Origin: Heterobasidion occidentale
Lineage: Eukaryota; Basidiomycota; Agaricomycetes; Russulales; Bondarzewiaceae
DNA: 18,293 bases
Direction of reading: 5' to 3'
Assembly: GCA_039111635.1 (NCBI GenBank)
Contig: JBCAQO010000113.1
Coordinates: forward strand, 1-18,293
Shown: one piece after another, positions 8,865-17,834 of the stretch
Position numbering within the stretch: the first letter of the stretch is position 1
How the letters are laid out: every line of letters begins with the position of its first letter
Notes under the pieces: model-generated
Seen by the model: only the letters and a program-made list of their open reading frames with translations
The model's database searches: none
Told to the model about the DNA's origin: nothing
Made by a program: the position numbers and the translations under genes

Positions 8865-9372
8865 ATGAACCCCAAATACGCTTGGTACCGTCTTAAAGTC
8901 TCGACCTCGTTCCACATCGACGCGCTGCGGGGCAAGATTCGATTTTTCTTCGGACGTCATCCGCCCGATTGTGGGTTCATTCAATCTGTTCGCGCAGAAT
9001 TGTAGGTTTTTTGTTGTCTTTTCTGCCGCATCCCTGATCTACAACCACAGCCTTGATATTGATGCCGAGGGTTACATTGGCACTGTTGGAAGGAGGGAAG
9101 AGGTAGGGGAGAGAGGTGAAAGAGCAGTGAATTCGGAGACGTAGGTAGTGGGATGAAAAGACAGGACATTTCATACGGTTTGCAGGTCTGGGGTCAAAAT
9201 TCACGCGGCAGAGAAGATGTCTCAGAGGGCCCTACAGCGCGGTATGTTGTCTTCACTCTCATAAATTGTAAAGAAGCTAATGAGGAGGTAACTTAAACTG
9301 GGATGCTATTCTAGTTCATGCAAGTTGTCCAGCCAGTTTTCCCTGAAGCAATTTGCATTGCCTATCCTGTGA
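8865..9372 (+). CDS. Small spliced gene, 100-aa protein of unknown function
   Basis: Model: 8865-9001, 9051-9102, 9186-9241, 9315-9372. All three introns (49, 83 and 73 bp) have GT..AG ends (GTAGGT...CACAG, GTAGGG...TGCAG, GTATGT...TCTAG) and the phases add up to 101 codons including the TGA stop. The first exon starts MNPKYAWYRLK and is basic and aromatic; the second contains DIDAEGYIG. I do not recognise the protein and see no domain. Short exons and permissive splicing make a chance model possible; the C/T-rich leader just upstream supports a real gene. It could also be the 5' part of a longer gene whose 3' exons I did not find. Confidence 0.4.
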
Positions 9373-9821
9373 ACTCTTCCCTCCATCACTCCTCGTTGTT
9401 ATCCTCGTTGTCGCCCTCGTTGTTGCCATCGCCCATCGCCTCGCCTGGCTCCCCCTCGTCTTCGCGCCCGTGTTCTTGCCCACGCACGCTCCTCGTCCTT
9501 GTTTTGAGTGACGTTGATGCCAGCCGTGCGGCGCGTGGTTTCGAACTGCTCGACTGCCTTGTCTTCTTCGGTAAGATACTACACGAAGAAATGGACTTTG
9601 TCACATTCCATCGCCGCATACATACAGTTGACGCGGGATCTTCGATTTACACCCGCAAGCGTGACCACACGAAATGCGACAGCAAGGAAAGGAGAACGCA
9701 CGTCGAGTCAGCAGTCCCGGAGCCCACCGGCCCAGACGTTCACAGCGAGCGAACAGTCGACGCTCAAGGAGTTCCGTGTACGTGCCCCTGTCCCTTCGAT
9801 GCTGCCGTGACCACACCATAC
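9373..9821. other. Low-information stretch with repeats of CTCGTTGTT
   Basis: Between 9390 and 9480 the + strand repeats short C/T-rich words (TCCTCGTTGTTATCCTCGTTGTCGCCCTCG). On the minus strand, 9490-9590 reads a plausible peptide (EEDKAVEQFETTRRTAGIN) followed by an Arg/Gly-rich tail, possibly a decayed exon. No start, stop and splice set could be assembled, so I make no gene call. Confidence 0.3.
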
Positions 9822-10403
9822 TCACAGCCGTAGCAGACACACCTCCCCGAGATATTTGCGAGCATGTACGACAAGCTGGATGCGAAGACAGCGCTCTATG
9901 GCGCAAATAAAGATCTGATCGTCATATCCAGCGACATACAGCGGTTCCTTCGGTGTGCTCCGCTGGTTTGGCTTCAACAGCTCGTGTTCCCACACACCGG
10001 CTGACACGTGCCCCCTTGCGCCGCAGGCGTACGAGTTCTTCATGAATGATCCGGGCTCCCTGACGTAGATTTTCTGGCTCTTCAAGCCTTTGCTCTCCGC
10101 CAACACCCTCGCGAAGACAAAGGTCGCTGGGAGCGGCGCACATGCGATCGGGGCAGAGCTGTGGCTGCTCATCATCAACGACAAGCTTCCAACGTGATAC
10201 GGCGACACCGTGGCCGACACCCCATTCTGATCATGTCCCCCCCTTTCCTCCAATTCCTTTGTGCCGCATTTGCACCTCTTAAAGGCGCCTTCAAAGCACT
10301 CCATCACCGCGCTCTCCCACTTTTCCTTCTTGATCTGCGTCCACAAAGTGTCCCTCGTCCAGCATGCGGACTGCAGGCCCACCGCCATGCAAGGCAACGG
10401 CAT
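9822..10403 (-). CDS. Unrecognised 193-aa open frame, possible gene remnant
   Basis: The frame opens with MPLPCMAVGLQSACWTRDTL and continues through IKKEKWESAVMECFEGAFKRC, which has a protein-like composition. The later part is less convincing. Upstream on the same strand, 10404-10716 contains another protein-like patch (VAQGVSDLEDSGEATLNKL) in a frame that does not connect without a frameshift. The pattern fits a broken or poorly modelled host gene. No family recognised. Confidence 0.25.
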   Translation of the reverse strand: MPLPCMAVGLQSACWTRDTLWTQIKKEKWESAVMECFEGAFKRCKCGTKELEERGGHDQNGVSATVSPYHVGSLSLMMSSHSSAPIACAPLPATFVFARVLAESKGLKSQKIYVREPGSFMKNSYACGARGHVSAGVWEHELLKPNQRSTPKEPLYVAGYDDQIFICAIERCLRIQLVVHARKYLGEVCLLRL

Positions 10404-11271
10404 GAACGTGAACGAGACACAGAGCGCGCGCTCCGCGTCCGGCAGGCGCGTCTGCAGTGCCGTAGCTAGAGGCGAGGGTCAGGGCGCCGCGCCGGGGTGG
10501 ACCCGGCGATGCGGAGGGCTTGCGTTGTGCAGTACTTAGTGATTTTCCAGTAGCCGGTAGCGCGTCCTGTGGCAGGGACGGGGCGGAGTCGGGGCGGGCA
10601 GGAGGACAAACAAGATGAGTAACGATGAGGGTGTTGAGTTTATTGAGGGTGGCCTCGCCGCTGTCTTCGAGATCGGAGACGCCTTGCGCGACGAGCCATG
10701 GATGTGTCAGTGGCACAGCATAGTGAAGAGGCGCGCAGCTCTGTCCAGGACATATGTTAGCAAGAATAGAACGTTTGCGTAGAGACTAGAGTGATCCACA
10801 TTCAACTTTTATTATCTTTTTGCGAAACAGTTTATGATACGCAACACTGGTCAGTCTCGTGTGCGCTTGACCGAGATGTAACATGTGTGTGCGGTTTTGT
10901 TTTTCGTGTGTGATGTCATTCTCGTGTGTTCGGGAGTTGTGCAGTCTCGTGGGGAGCTTAGTTTTCGTGGGAACCTCCATTGTCGTGCGGAATGAATAAA
11001 ACGACACTTTGACCGCCATACACAGCAAGGCTTCAACCACGCAGCATTATAGACGACAAATGTTCATCGACATCACTAATATGAACACCAAATAACCACG
11101 TTCTTTTGTACATCATGATACGAAACTTCTCAGTGGGGACTACTCATAAACATACAACACAAGACAAAGCACACGACTGCCAACTGACCACAATACGAAG
11201 CGCTCATACGATCAGAGATGGTGGAACTTGAAAAATCTGTCTTTTCGATCGAGTGGGATGACCTGTCCTAA
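10404..11271. other. Intergenic region with repeated CTCGTGTG words
   Basis: Apart from the patch on the minus strand at 10600-10716, I see no convincing gene. Between 10850 and 10985 the word TCTCGTGTG or TTCGTGTG recurs about five times on the + strand (near 10855, 10905, 10921, 10946 and 10966), next to AT-rich sequence and AATAAA at 10994. It could be a gene terminus or the eroded edge of the right-hand cluster; no inverted partner was found at 17835-18293. Confidence 0.35.
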
Positions 11272-12634
11272 TCACAATGACTGCTCTCTATCCGCTTCAA
11301 CATGGATCAAACTGGAGCCTTCGTCGTCGGATTGTACAAGATCAACTGTCGCCATGCCTTCTGGTCAGCTGACGTCCGTTCCAGATTCAGCTGACTTACC
11401 CTCCTCTGCTTCCTGTGTTCCGGATGCTAGATAGGCGAGGCGAGGCGGGATATCATCATCGAACAGAAATTGGTCCCCGCTGATGGAGTACTTGCGTTCG
11501 CGCCATGCGAACCACATCCTGACATTTTCTTCTCCAAACGAATCATACCCTTGGCTGATATGTCGCCACAAAAAGGATCGCCATTTCCTTCGTTTCATGT
11601 CTCTGTTGAGCAGCGCCGCCCAATCTAGGACCAAGTACGATCAGCAAGCCACATTCTCAGATAAAACAAAACACTCAACTCATTTGGGCCACGTCCGGCA
11701 CAGTGTAAGGAACCTGGCCCACAGCCTGCTCATCCTCACGGTAGAACATTCGCTGTGCGCGATCGTGACCGTAACCAGAGTACTCCCGATACAGGTACCC
11801 GTGGATCTTTGGCCATCGCCAGTTACTTCCCATCTGATCATTGCAACTGGCCGCGTAAATTGCCTTAAGAAACGCACGCCGCAGCCTCCAGATGTACGTG
11901 TATTCGCACATGTGTCTCGGCGACATCTCTAGATCCTTCTCGTGTGTAGGATAGACGATGGGTGAGCCGTCGGGGTGCCGCAGTGACTCGAAGAAAGCCA
12001 TAGCCTTGTTCATGAGGGTGAGGGGGATAGAATAGCACCAAGGCATGACGCAGGGATGTTCTTCCGTCTGGTCATCGTCAAGCTGGTGAACAGTAGATAA
12101 GAGAACGCGGCACAGGGGACCATTGCCGTCGAGAAACACTCTGCAACGAGGCGCGTCGCTCCTGTCTGGCATGCTAGGCAACTCGGGGAATGCCAACCTG
12201 TTGTCATGATTGCAAGAGCGTTGTTCACTCATCTTCCTTTGATATGGCACTAGAGTGATGTGGTACGTTGCCAAAGGGCATATCAATATGTGGGAGAGGC
12301 AGATCGGATTAAATAGACACACGAGGCGCAATTTCACTCACTGCGAGCAGGACAAACCCCGTCGTGTCAGTCCGACGTACTAGGTCGCCGCAAGTCCATG
12401 ATCGAATATGATGTGTCAACAACGTGCAAAGCCTTCCCCTCATCAGAGCATAATTGTCTAACGCAGTCTTCGTTCGAGAGCCTGCAACAAATGTAGTCAT
12501 CGTAGGTCATGAAGGTGAATAAGGTCGTGTATAACCGGCCATACACACTCATACGCCTCACCCGGATATTTCCGGGACGTGGGAAATTTCCCTTGGCAAA
12601 CTTTCGCTGCTTCGGGCATTGCCAGGCTGGCCAT
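11272..12634 (-). CDS. Unrecognised 359-aa protein with C-terminal SUMO-interaction-like motif
   Basis: Model on the minus strand: 12634-12562, 12481-12342, 12232-11680, 11624-11400, 11360-11272. Exon phases add up to 360 codons with a TGA stop. The intron ends are GTGAGG...TTGCAG (80 bp), GTGAGT...GGAAG (109 bp), GTTGAG...CCTAG (55 bp) and GTAAGT...ACCAG (39 bp); the second and fourth are the least certain. The third exon carries most of the protein, including FLDGNGPLCRVLLSTVHQL, YIWRLRRAFL and a Trp/Tyr-rich stretch (NWRWPKIHGYLYREYSGYG); the fourth contains KWRSFLWRHISQ. I do not recognise a domain. The last exon reads VDLVQSDDEGS (about residues 336-346), a hydrophobic core followed by Ser and acidic residues as in SUMO-interacting motifs. 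It is transcribed divergently from the protease gene with 203 bp between start codons. Confidence 0.6.
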
Positions 12635-12837
12635 TTCCACAACGCACTCCGTGACGGACCTCCTCTTTCTGCGACTCTCTCGACATCCGTCTCCCCTTCC
12701 ACGAAGGTATTCACTTGCTCATTGCAGGTGGTATCGGGTGACCGACATCACTCAGTCTTGCTCATTGCAGGACTGCTGTGCTCGACGAGTAAACTTCGAA
12801 TGTCCATCGCTTCAGCCTTTCGACGTCCAGACAAATC
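12635..12837. promoter_or_regulatory. Bidirectional promoter with a 15-bp direct repeat
   Basis: This 203-bp gap separates two divergent start codons. It contains two perfect copies of CTTGCTCATTGCAGG, at 12714-12728 and 12757-12771, 43 bp apart. An in-frame TAA lies 48 bp upstream of the protease ATG at 12838, which fixes that start unless there is an upstream exon. The repeat is a candidate shared regulatory site. Confidence 0.5.
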
Positions 12838-14961
12838 ATGCTATTGAATCCTGAAGATGCGGAGCTAGCTCGCTCCATGAAGAAACCACCGCCGAAGGAT
12901 CTTGTGGCGAGGATGCACGCTGTTATGGGGTTTGCGTCGGCGAGGTATGTTCACTCTGTCACGCACGATCTCAGCCTTTCTCACACAAGATTATGCTAGT
13001 GCGTCTCTGCCACCCAGCACCTTGCGAGTGCCATCGCCTCTTGCGCACACTAAGCGGGTGTTATCCAAGTCTGCTTTGTGCCCCATTGCGTAAGTCTGAT
13101 ATGCGTGCCTTCCAGACGCCGCCGATATAGATCATACCATAGGAAACATGCGGCACGATCCGAACGACCCTTGCAACAGAGTGCAGCATCTTCGCATCCT
13201 ACATTTGCCGTACGCCGACAGAAGTCTTTCTATGAATCAAAAAATTCTTCAACTATAGCGGTAGCCTCGAACACAATCTCGCCACGATATATCTCAAAAA
13301 CGAAGCCTCTTTTGTCTCTTGGCTCAAAGCCAATCAAAACATCTCGCACACAAGCATCATCTCTTGACACTGGTTTTCCACGATCTGGCACAGGAACCGT
13401 GCCGGCGCCCCCACCTCTCTTCAATTCCTCAAATACTCCAGCATCAGCTCTAGAGGATGCTTCGTTGCCAACGGTCTCAGAGGCATTACCTATTCCTCCA
13501 TCCTCTCCACTCAGTTCTCTCACGTCTGAAGATGATGATGTTGAGGTAGAGCTGCCCACGAAAGTACCTTTGCCAAAGCAATCTGACTCATCTGCTCGAT
13601 CGGACACTCGCGCGATGTATGTATCAATGAATACATACAAATTGTCACTTATTCTCGACTTTCTACAGTATTTTGACTTACCCCTTTGTTGGCCATGGCG
13701 CGATTGATATCGGACCACAGGATATGGAGCGACTAAAACCTCGCAGATTCTTAAATGATAATCTCATCAATCTTGGTTTAAAGTAAGTGTTCGATTTTAT
13801 CCGAAACCCGAGTGCTCGCTCATATGAACACAAAGACTGTGGTATGCCAAGTCAAGGGTGAAGGATTCTGTTGCTATGGACCAGGTACACATATATAGCA
13901 CGTTTTTCTATACGCGATTGTGAGTTACGTCTCATGGAGCGCTGTGAAGATCGCTTATTTTTTTTTCGTAGACGAGCTGGCTATGAAGCAGCCAAAAGTC
14001 ATACAAACAGAGTCGATATCTTCAGCAAGAAGTTCTTGATCGTCCCTATACATGATGAGTGCGAGCAAGCTTCTTAGTTCCGTGACTACATTGCTGAGAC
14101 ATGACTGATAGGGCGGAACAGCATTGGTACTTGGCAGTCATAAGCCATCCACAAGGCCTATTCGAGCGCCCGCCAGCTAAATACAATACTGTTTTTGCCG
14201 TTGATTCGGCGCACCGACTTGGATGGACTATGTTGTCGGATAGCGAAGGCTCGACTACATCAAGTTGGGTCCACGCGTGAGCCATAACGATGATGATCGT
14301 TTCACTGTTACTCCTAATTGATCTTTGCCAGTACGCAAATCTTTATATTCGATTCTCTCAACCGAAAGCGTCGGAATACGGGCCGGCGCTTAGCTGAGTA
14401 TCTATGTGAGGAGGTCAAGGCCCGAATCAATATCACGCCTCTGTTCGAACCGCATGCAAAACAGTTTGAGGTGGGTCACATTTGTTGTGTATGATGTATG
14501 CCTCGAATGAATGTCCTCGTCAGGTGCCCATGCAACCCAATCAGTATGATTGTGGCTTGTACCTTCTCCACTTCAACTATCTTTTCATGAAAAACCCGGA
14601 TATGTTCATGAGACCGACATCGGTAAGTCTTCACGATGCTTGCTATCACGAATCCTGATCTATTGCCCTTGGGCCATCATGCAAGACATTGAAGAAGGGG
14701 CATGCATCAGGGGCAGAAATAGAATGGGAGGCGGGCGTCGTTCCCACCATGCGTGAGATGCTGAAGGCAGAACTCCTCAAACTTTCTGATGAATGGCAAC
14801 AGCTCTCGGGAAGGTGAGTACGTAGCGTAATGTGCAGACTCAAAGTCATATGCTGTCGAGTCTGTAGAACATGGCCACTACTGTTCTGTCTCGCAGACTT
14901 GCTGACCATTGAGTCTTTGGTTCTTCCCTTAATACGCACTTTTACCATTCCCACAACTTGA
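12838..14961 (+). CDS. Ulp1/C48-family SUMO protease, about 526 aa
   Basis: This is a cysteine protease of the Ulp1 (peptidase C48) family, which cleaves SUMO precursors or SUMO conjugates. Model: 12838-12944, 13000-13089, 13143-13616, 13669-13782, 13836-13919, 13972-14058, 14112-14276, 14332-14470, 14524-14622, 14686-14813, 14868-14961; phases add up to 527 codons with TGA. The N-terminal 225 residues are basic (RKHAARSER), Ser/Pro-rich and end in an acidic patch (SEDDDVEVELP), as expected of a disordered targeting region. The protease domain begins at DMERLKPRRFLNDNLI, followed by YSTFFYTRL and FLIVPIHD. Catalytic residues are all present: His323 (EQHWYL), Asp381 (IFIFDSL), Gln424 and Cys430 (MQPNQYDCGLYLLH). 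About 57 residues separate His and Asp, more than in yeast Ulp1, resembling the insert-bearing Ulp2/SENP6-type proteins. The junction between exons two and three is uncertain: exon two could be skipped (intron 12945-13115). Neighbours with SUMO-interaction-like motifs fit this role. Confidence 0.88.
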
Positions 14962-15108
14962 TCTTCATGCATATGAGCCGGTTCATATTGAAATGAGTGG
15001 CTACGTATCAATCCTATGGTGTTGAGTCTAATGGCTGTACATTAATTCTATGCTGACTGTAATGGCTGTATATGAATCCTATGGTGTCAACGCTTTGGTA
15101 CTAATTTT
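14962..15108. terminator. Shared 3' region between convergent genes, with 31-bp repeats
   Basis: 147 bases separate the stop codons of two convergent genes. From 15007 to 15090 a 31-bp unit is repeated about 2.7 times, seen in TAATGGCTGTA at 15029 and 15060 and in ATCCTATGGTGT at 15010 and 15076. Both transcripts must end here, so the repeats lie in one or both 3' UTRs. A polyadenylation role is possible but there is no clear signal. Confidence 0.5.
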
Positions 15109-16122
15109 CTAGAGTTCTGTAGCTTGCTCCTCATCGGTATCTCCCCCTTGATTATCTGAATCTGTGGTGAGATCAATTACTTCCAACGGGCATTCGTGGT
15201 GAGCGAAGGCCCGACGGGTCGTGATCAATCGACAGGAGCACTTCACAAAGAATTTGGAAAAGGCCTCTTCGGAAACACCTGGATAAATGTTCGTGTCCAT
15301 CTGTCGAAGGAGGTCATACAACGGGTTTGGTCGATATTGAGTAGAGACACGGCGCCTTTGCACAAGGCGGAGAAGTGGGTTTTCGTTCGAGGTTACATCT
15401 GAAATGGTGAGTGAGTTACACCTGAATGTCAAACAGGTACTGACACTCACCGATTTGTGCGTGAGTGCGTTTCAGAGGCATTGGAAAGGGGTTCAGGGGG
15501 ACATATCCTGCTTCGCTAAAGTGTAGCACTGGTCGTGGGCGCGCTTCGGTTGCCTCTGCGTGGGAGTCAATTCTAGACCTAGAGATTGATCTCGAGGTGC
15601 TCACCACGAGGCGCGTACATATGCACTGGACAACCAATACGTTGGTAGGCATGCTCGAGGCGAACTTGTGAGATTGGTAAGTCGTGTGTATTCACGCTCA
15701 TTGGATGGGGACTGACCTATATATCCACACACTCCATGTGCGCATCGAGCAATGTATTGACCATGGAAAGGACCCGACGTTGCAAGATACATAGCTGCCT
15801 CCGTGAACACCGGTGGTCCGTTTCTCTCGAGCAAGGGGCACAAACAACACGGCCCGAGAAATCTATTCGTCAGGCGGTGTTTCCTCAGAGACGAAGGCAC
15901 GACACGGTCCCCCTCCCTTAAGCTTACGGGCCTGCATTGTGCGTCAGACATTTCAAATTTTTGAGGTGACAAGACCCACCACTTCCATGGAATCATCTCC
16001 CCTGTTTGAATGTCGTACTGAAAAACCGCGTTGTCAGATCCCCGAACCTTGTCCAGGTATCGGCGATGACGAGAAGGGATGGAGATGACCAGTGATTCGC
16101 GAGTTAAAGGTTGGGACGACAT
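15109..16122 (-). CDS. 286-aa protein with putative GRF-like zinc finger and C-terminal SUMO-interaction-like motif
   Basis: Model on the minus strand: 16122-15717, 15664-15605, 15555-15451, 15398-15109; phases close to 287 codons with TAG. Introns are 52, 49 and 52 bp with GTCAGT...CACAAG, GTGAGC...CGCAG and GTGAGT...TTCAG ends. Cys92, Cys95 (PCCLC), Cys127 and Cys132 (ARCAHGVCGYI) form a CxxC...CxxxxC pattern; the stretch GPFHGQYIARC before the second pair recalls GRF-type zinc fingers, which bind nucleic acid. That assignment is tentative. Cysteine-bearing proteins of this look are, from memory, multicopy and uncharacterised in Agaricomycetes. The C-terminus reads VIDLTTDSDN (from residue 264) with a further acidic tail, a good match to the SUMO-interacting motif form. 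The gene is tail-to-tail with the protease and head-to-head with the DUF6698 gene. Confidence 0.75.
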
Positions 16123-16373
16123 GGCTAGGCAGTGCAGGATGAGATGGCCTTGAGCAGGTCAATGTCCTAAATACCCTTGAGGGTCGCTTCGAATTGGCTT
16201 GGATACCCGAAGCCCGACCTTCCTCCTCCTACCCGAGGTGACTCGCTCTGACTCCCACTGACTTTCTGACTCACCATAGTTTATGACTCGTTCGCTTGCT
16301 CGCTCGTTAAAAACTTTGGACGCGATACCAGGTCCCACGCCCGTTTTCTCATCGACGCACCGTTCTTACTTCC
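16123..16373. promoter_or_regulatory. Bidirectional promoter with a cluster of TGACTC sites
   Basis: The 251-bp gap between divergent start codons contains TGACTC at 16239-16244, 16249-16254 and 16284-16289, TGACTCA at 16267-16273 and a near-match TGACTT at 16259-16264. TGACTC(A) is the core recognised by Gcn4/AP-1-type bZIP factors. Five sites within 51 bp are far above chance, so amino-acid-starvation or stress-type bZIP control of both flanking genes is a reasonable inference. A C/T-rich segment precedes the start at 16374. Confidence 0.6.
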
Positions 16374-17834
16374 ATGCCTGAGGACCACTCTCTTGGTGAT
16401 AAACGTCAGCCTAGTGCTCTTCAACTAGGCCCCAGGAAAAGGCCGTAAGCACTACTTTGCCTCGCCTGCCTGGGCGACCTCTGACCCTCCGCAAGGTGTC
16501 TCACAGATCCGCTTGTTCATCACGGTCGTCATTTTGGACGGACTGTACACGCTCTTTGCAACGTCCAGTCTATAATCACACGTGGTCTTCTTAGAATGGG
16601 AGAGCTGGCTGAGGAGCCTGAGTCCTTGACATATGAGTGAGCCGTTCCTATCTAAGGCCAACTCGCTGAATCAATCATTCTTGTCATGCACTGCGTGTTT
16701 CATTGTTTGATAGGCAGAGGCGGGAGTACAAGGTTTATGAAGAATTACTTCGGATGGTCCCCCATCTTGAAGAGCGCCTACAGGAAGGCTCTGACGAGGA
16801 GATCATGCACATAGGGGAACTAGTAAGTGTGACCGCATCACCTTGAGTGTGGCTATTTAACGGTAGGGCAGATTCAAAAAGGGGTGTCTAGCGCTAGATC
16901 GGACGATACAAAGAGTATGAAAGGCCCTATCCTCGATTGGATCACTCCTCGAGGCCAATCCCTTATTCCGCCACTCTCCCGTAACATGAAATCAGATCGG
17001 GGCTTTCGCCATGAACAGACAGGAGCGCTGCTTTGCCCTGCAGGATTGGATTGGTCGAATCCTGAGTAAGATCAAATAATCTCATTTTTTCCCGTTCATC
17101 TCACTCGAACAGTATCAAACGGAAATTGCGAGACGGTGAAATGCTTATTCCAGGAGACCAGTGGCCCATTTTTCTATATGCTGGTTATCGGTACGATTCT
17201 GATGACCCATGGAAGGGGCTTTTCAAGAGCCAGCTGCTCGTCTCAGTATGTTTCTATCTGGTACTTTCGACGAACTCGCGCATGCTGATGTTCATAGGCC
17301 TATAAGCACGTGTTTACATCTCCAAGTTCAGTGGAAAAGGATGCGAGGGCCACAAGGTCTGGGAACGCGCGGATTCACGGTATGAAATGCGTCACACCGG
17401 CATCGATCGCTTACATTGCCACGCAGGTAGCTGTTAAGAGACCCCTTCGCATGTTGCTTCTGATTCCCCTTTCTAGGCTCGATTTTCCCTCTCGTCGTCA
17501 GCTGTATTTTCTCGAACAGATACTGTCACCGACTCAGAGCGTTTCTTCAATAGTGTATTGGAATTGTTTGAGGATGTGGAGGAAAAGGAGGAAGTTGACG
17601 CGCTATTATTATGGTGGAACTGGTACGTATCTCAAAGTATCTTCGACCCTTTCTGACATTCTTTGAAGTCAGATTTTTCCCAGTTTTTCTTCAGCTCACC
17701 CCGCAGCATCAACCAACAGTGCGCTGGCCAAGATCAGAGAAAGAAGGGCTCAGAGAAAAGCGGCTGAGGCGAGGAAGGATCCTATCTCAAGGGAGCCTAC
17801 CGTTGAGGAACGTACTAGACGTCGGGCAGTATAA
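16374..17834 (+). CDS. DUF6698-family protein, 362 aa, eight exons, intact
   Basis: Model: 16374-16444, 16496-16636, 16714-16822, 16872-17065, 17113-17245, 17298-17426, 17477-17622, 17669-17834. Phases add up to exactly 363 codons including TAA; introns are 46-77 bp with canonical ends. The protein begins with a short basic tail (LGPRKRP), then DPLVHHGRHFGRTVHAL and LLRMGELAEEPE, and a coiled-coil-like acidic stretch (EELLRMVPHLEERLQEGSDE). The conserved core follows: GVSSARSDDTKSMKGPILDW, PPLSRNMKSDRGF, GDQWPIFLYAGYRYDSDDPW, FTSPSSVEKDARATRSGNAR, FSRTDTVTDSERFF and LLLWWN. The last exon is basic and Arg/Lys/Glu-rich (IRERRAQRKAAEARKD). I recognise the core as the fungal DUF6698 family from memory; its function is unknown. 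Expansion of the family in Agaricomycetes and its place beside a Ulp1 gene suggest an accessory or element-associated role. Confidence 0.85.

Noticed and set aside
10291..10716. 141-aa minus-strand frame
   Set aside because: Only its first 30 residues look protein-like; the rest is Pro/Gly/Arg/Ala-rich from GC-rich sequence and overlaps the better frame ending at 9822.
13090..13115. 26-bp intron joining exon two to CGCCGCCGA in the protease gene
   Set aside because: Too short for a spliceosomal intron. An acceptor at 13142 gives a 53-bp intron in the same frame, and skipping exon two is another valid option.
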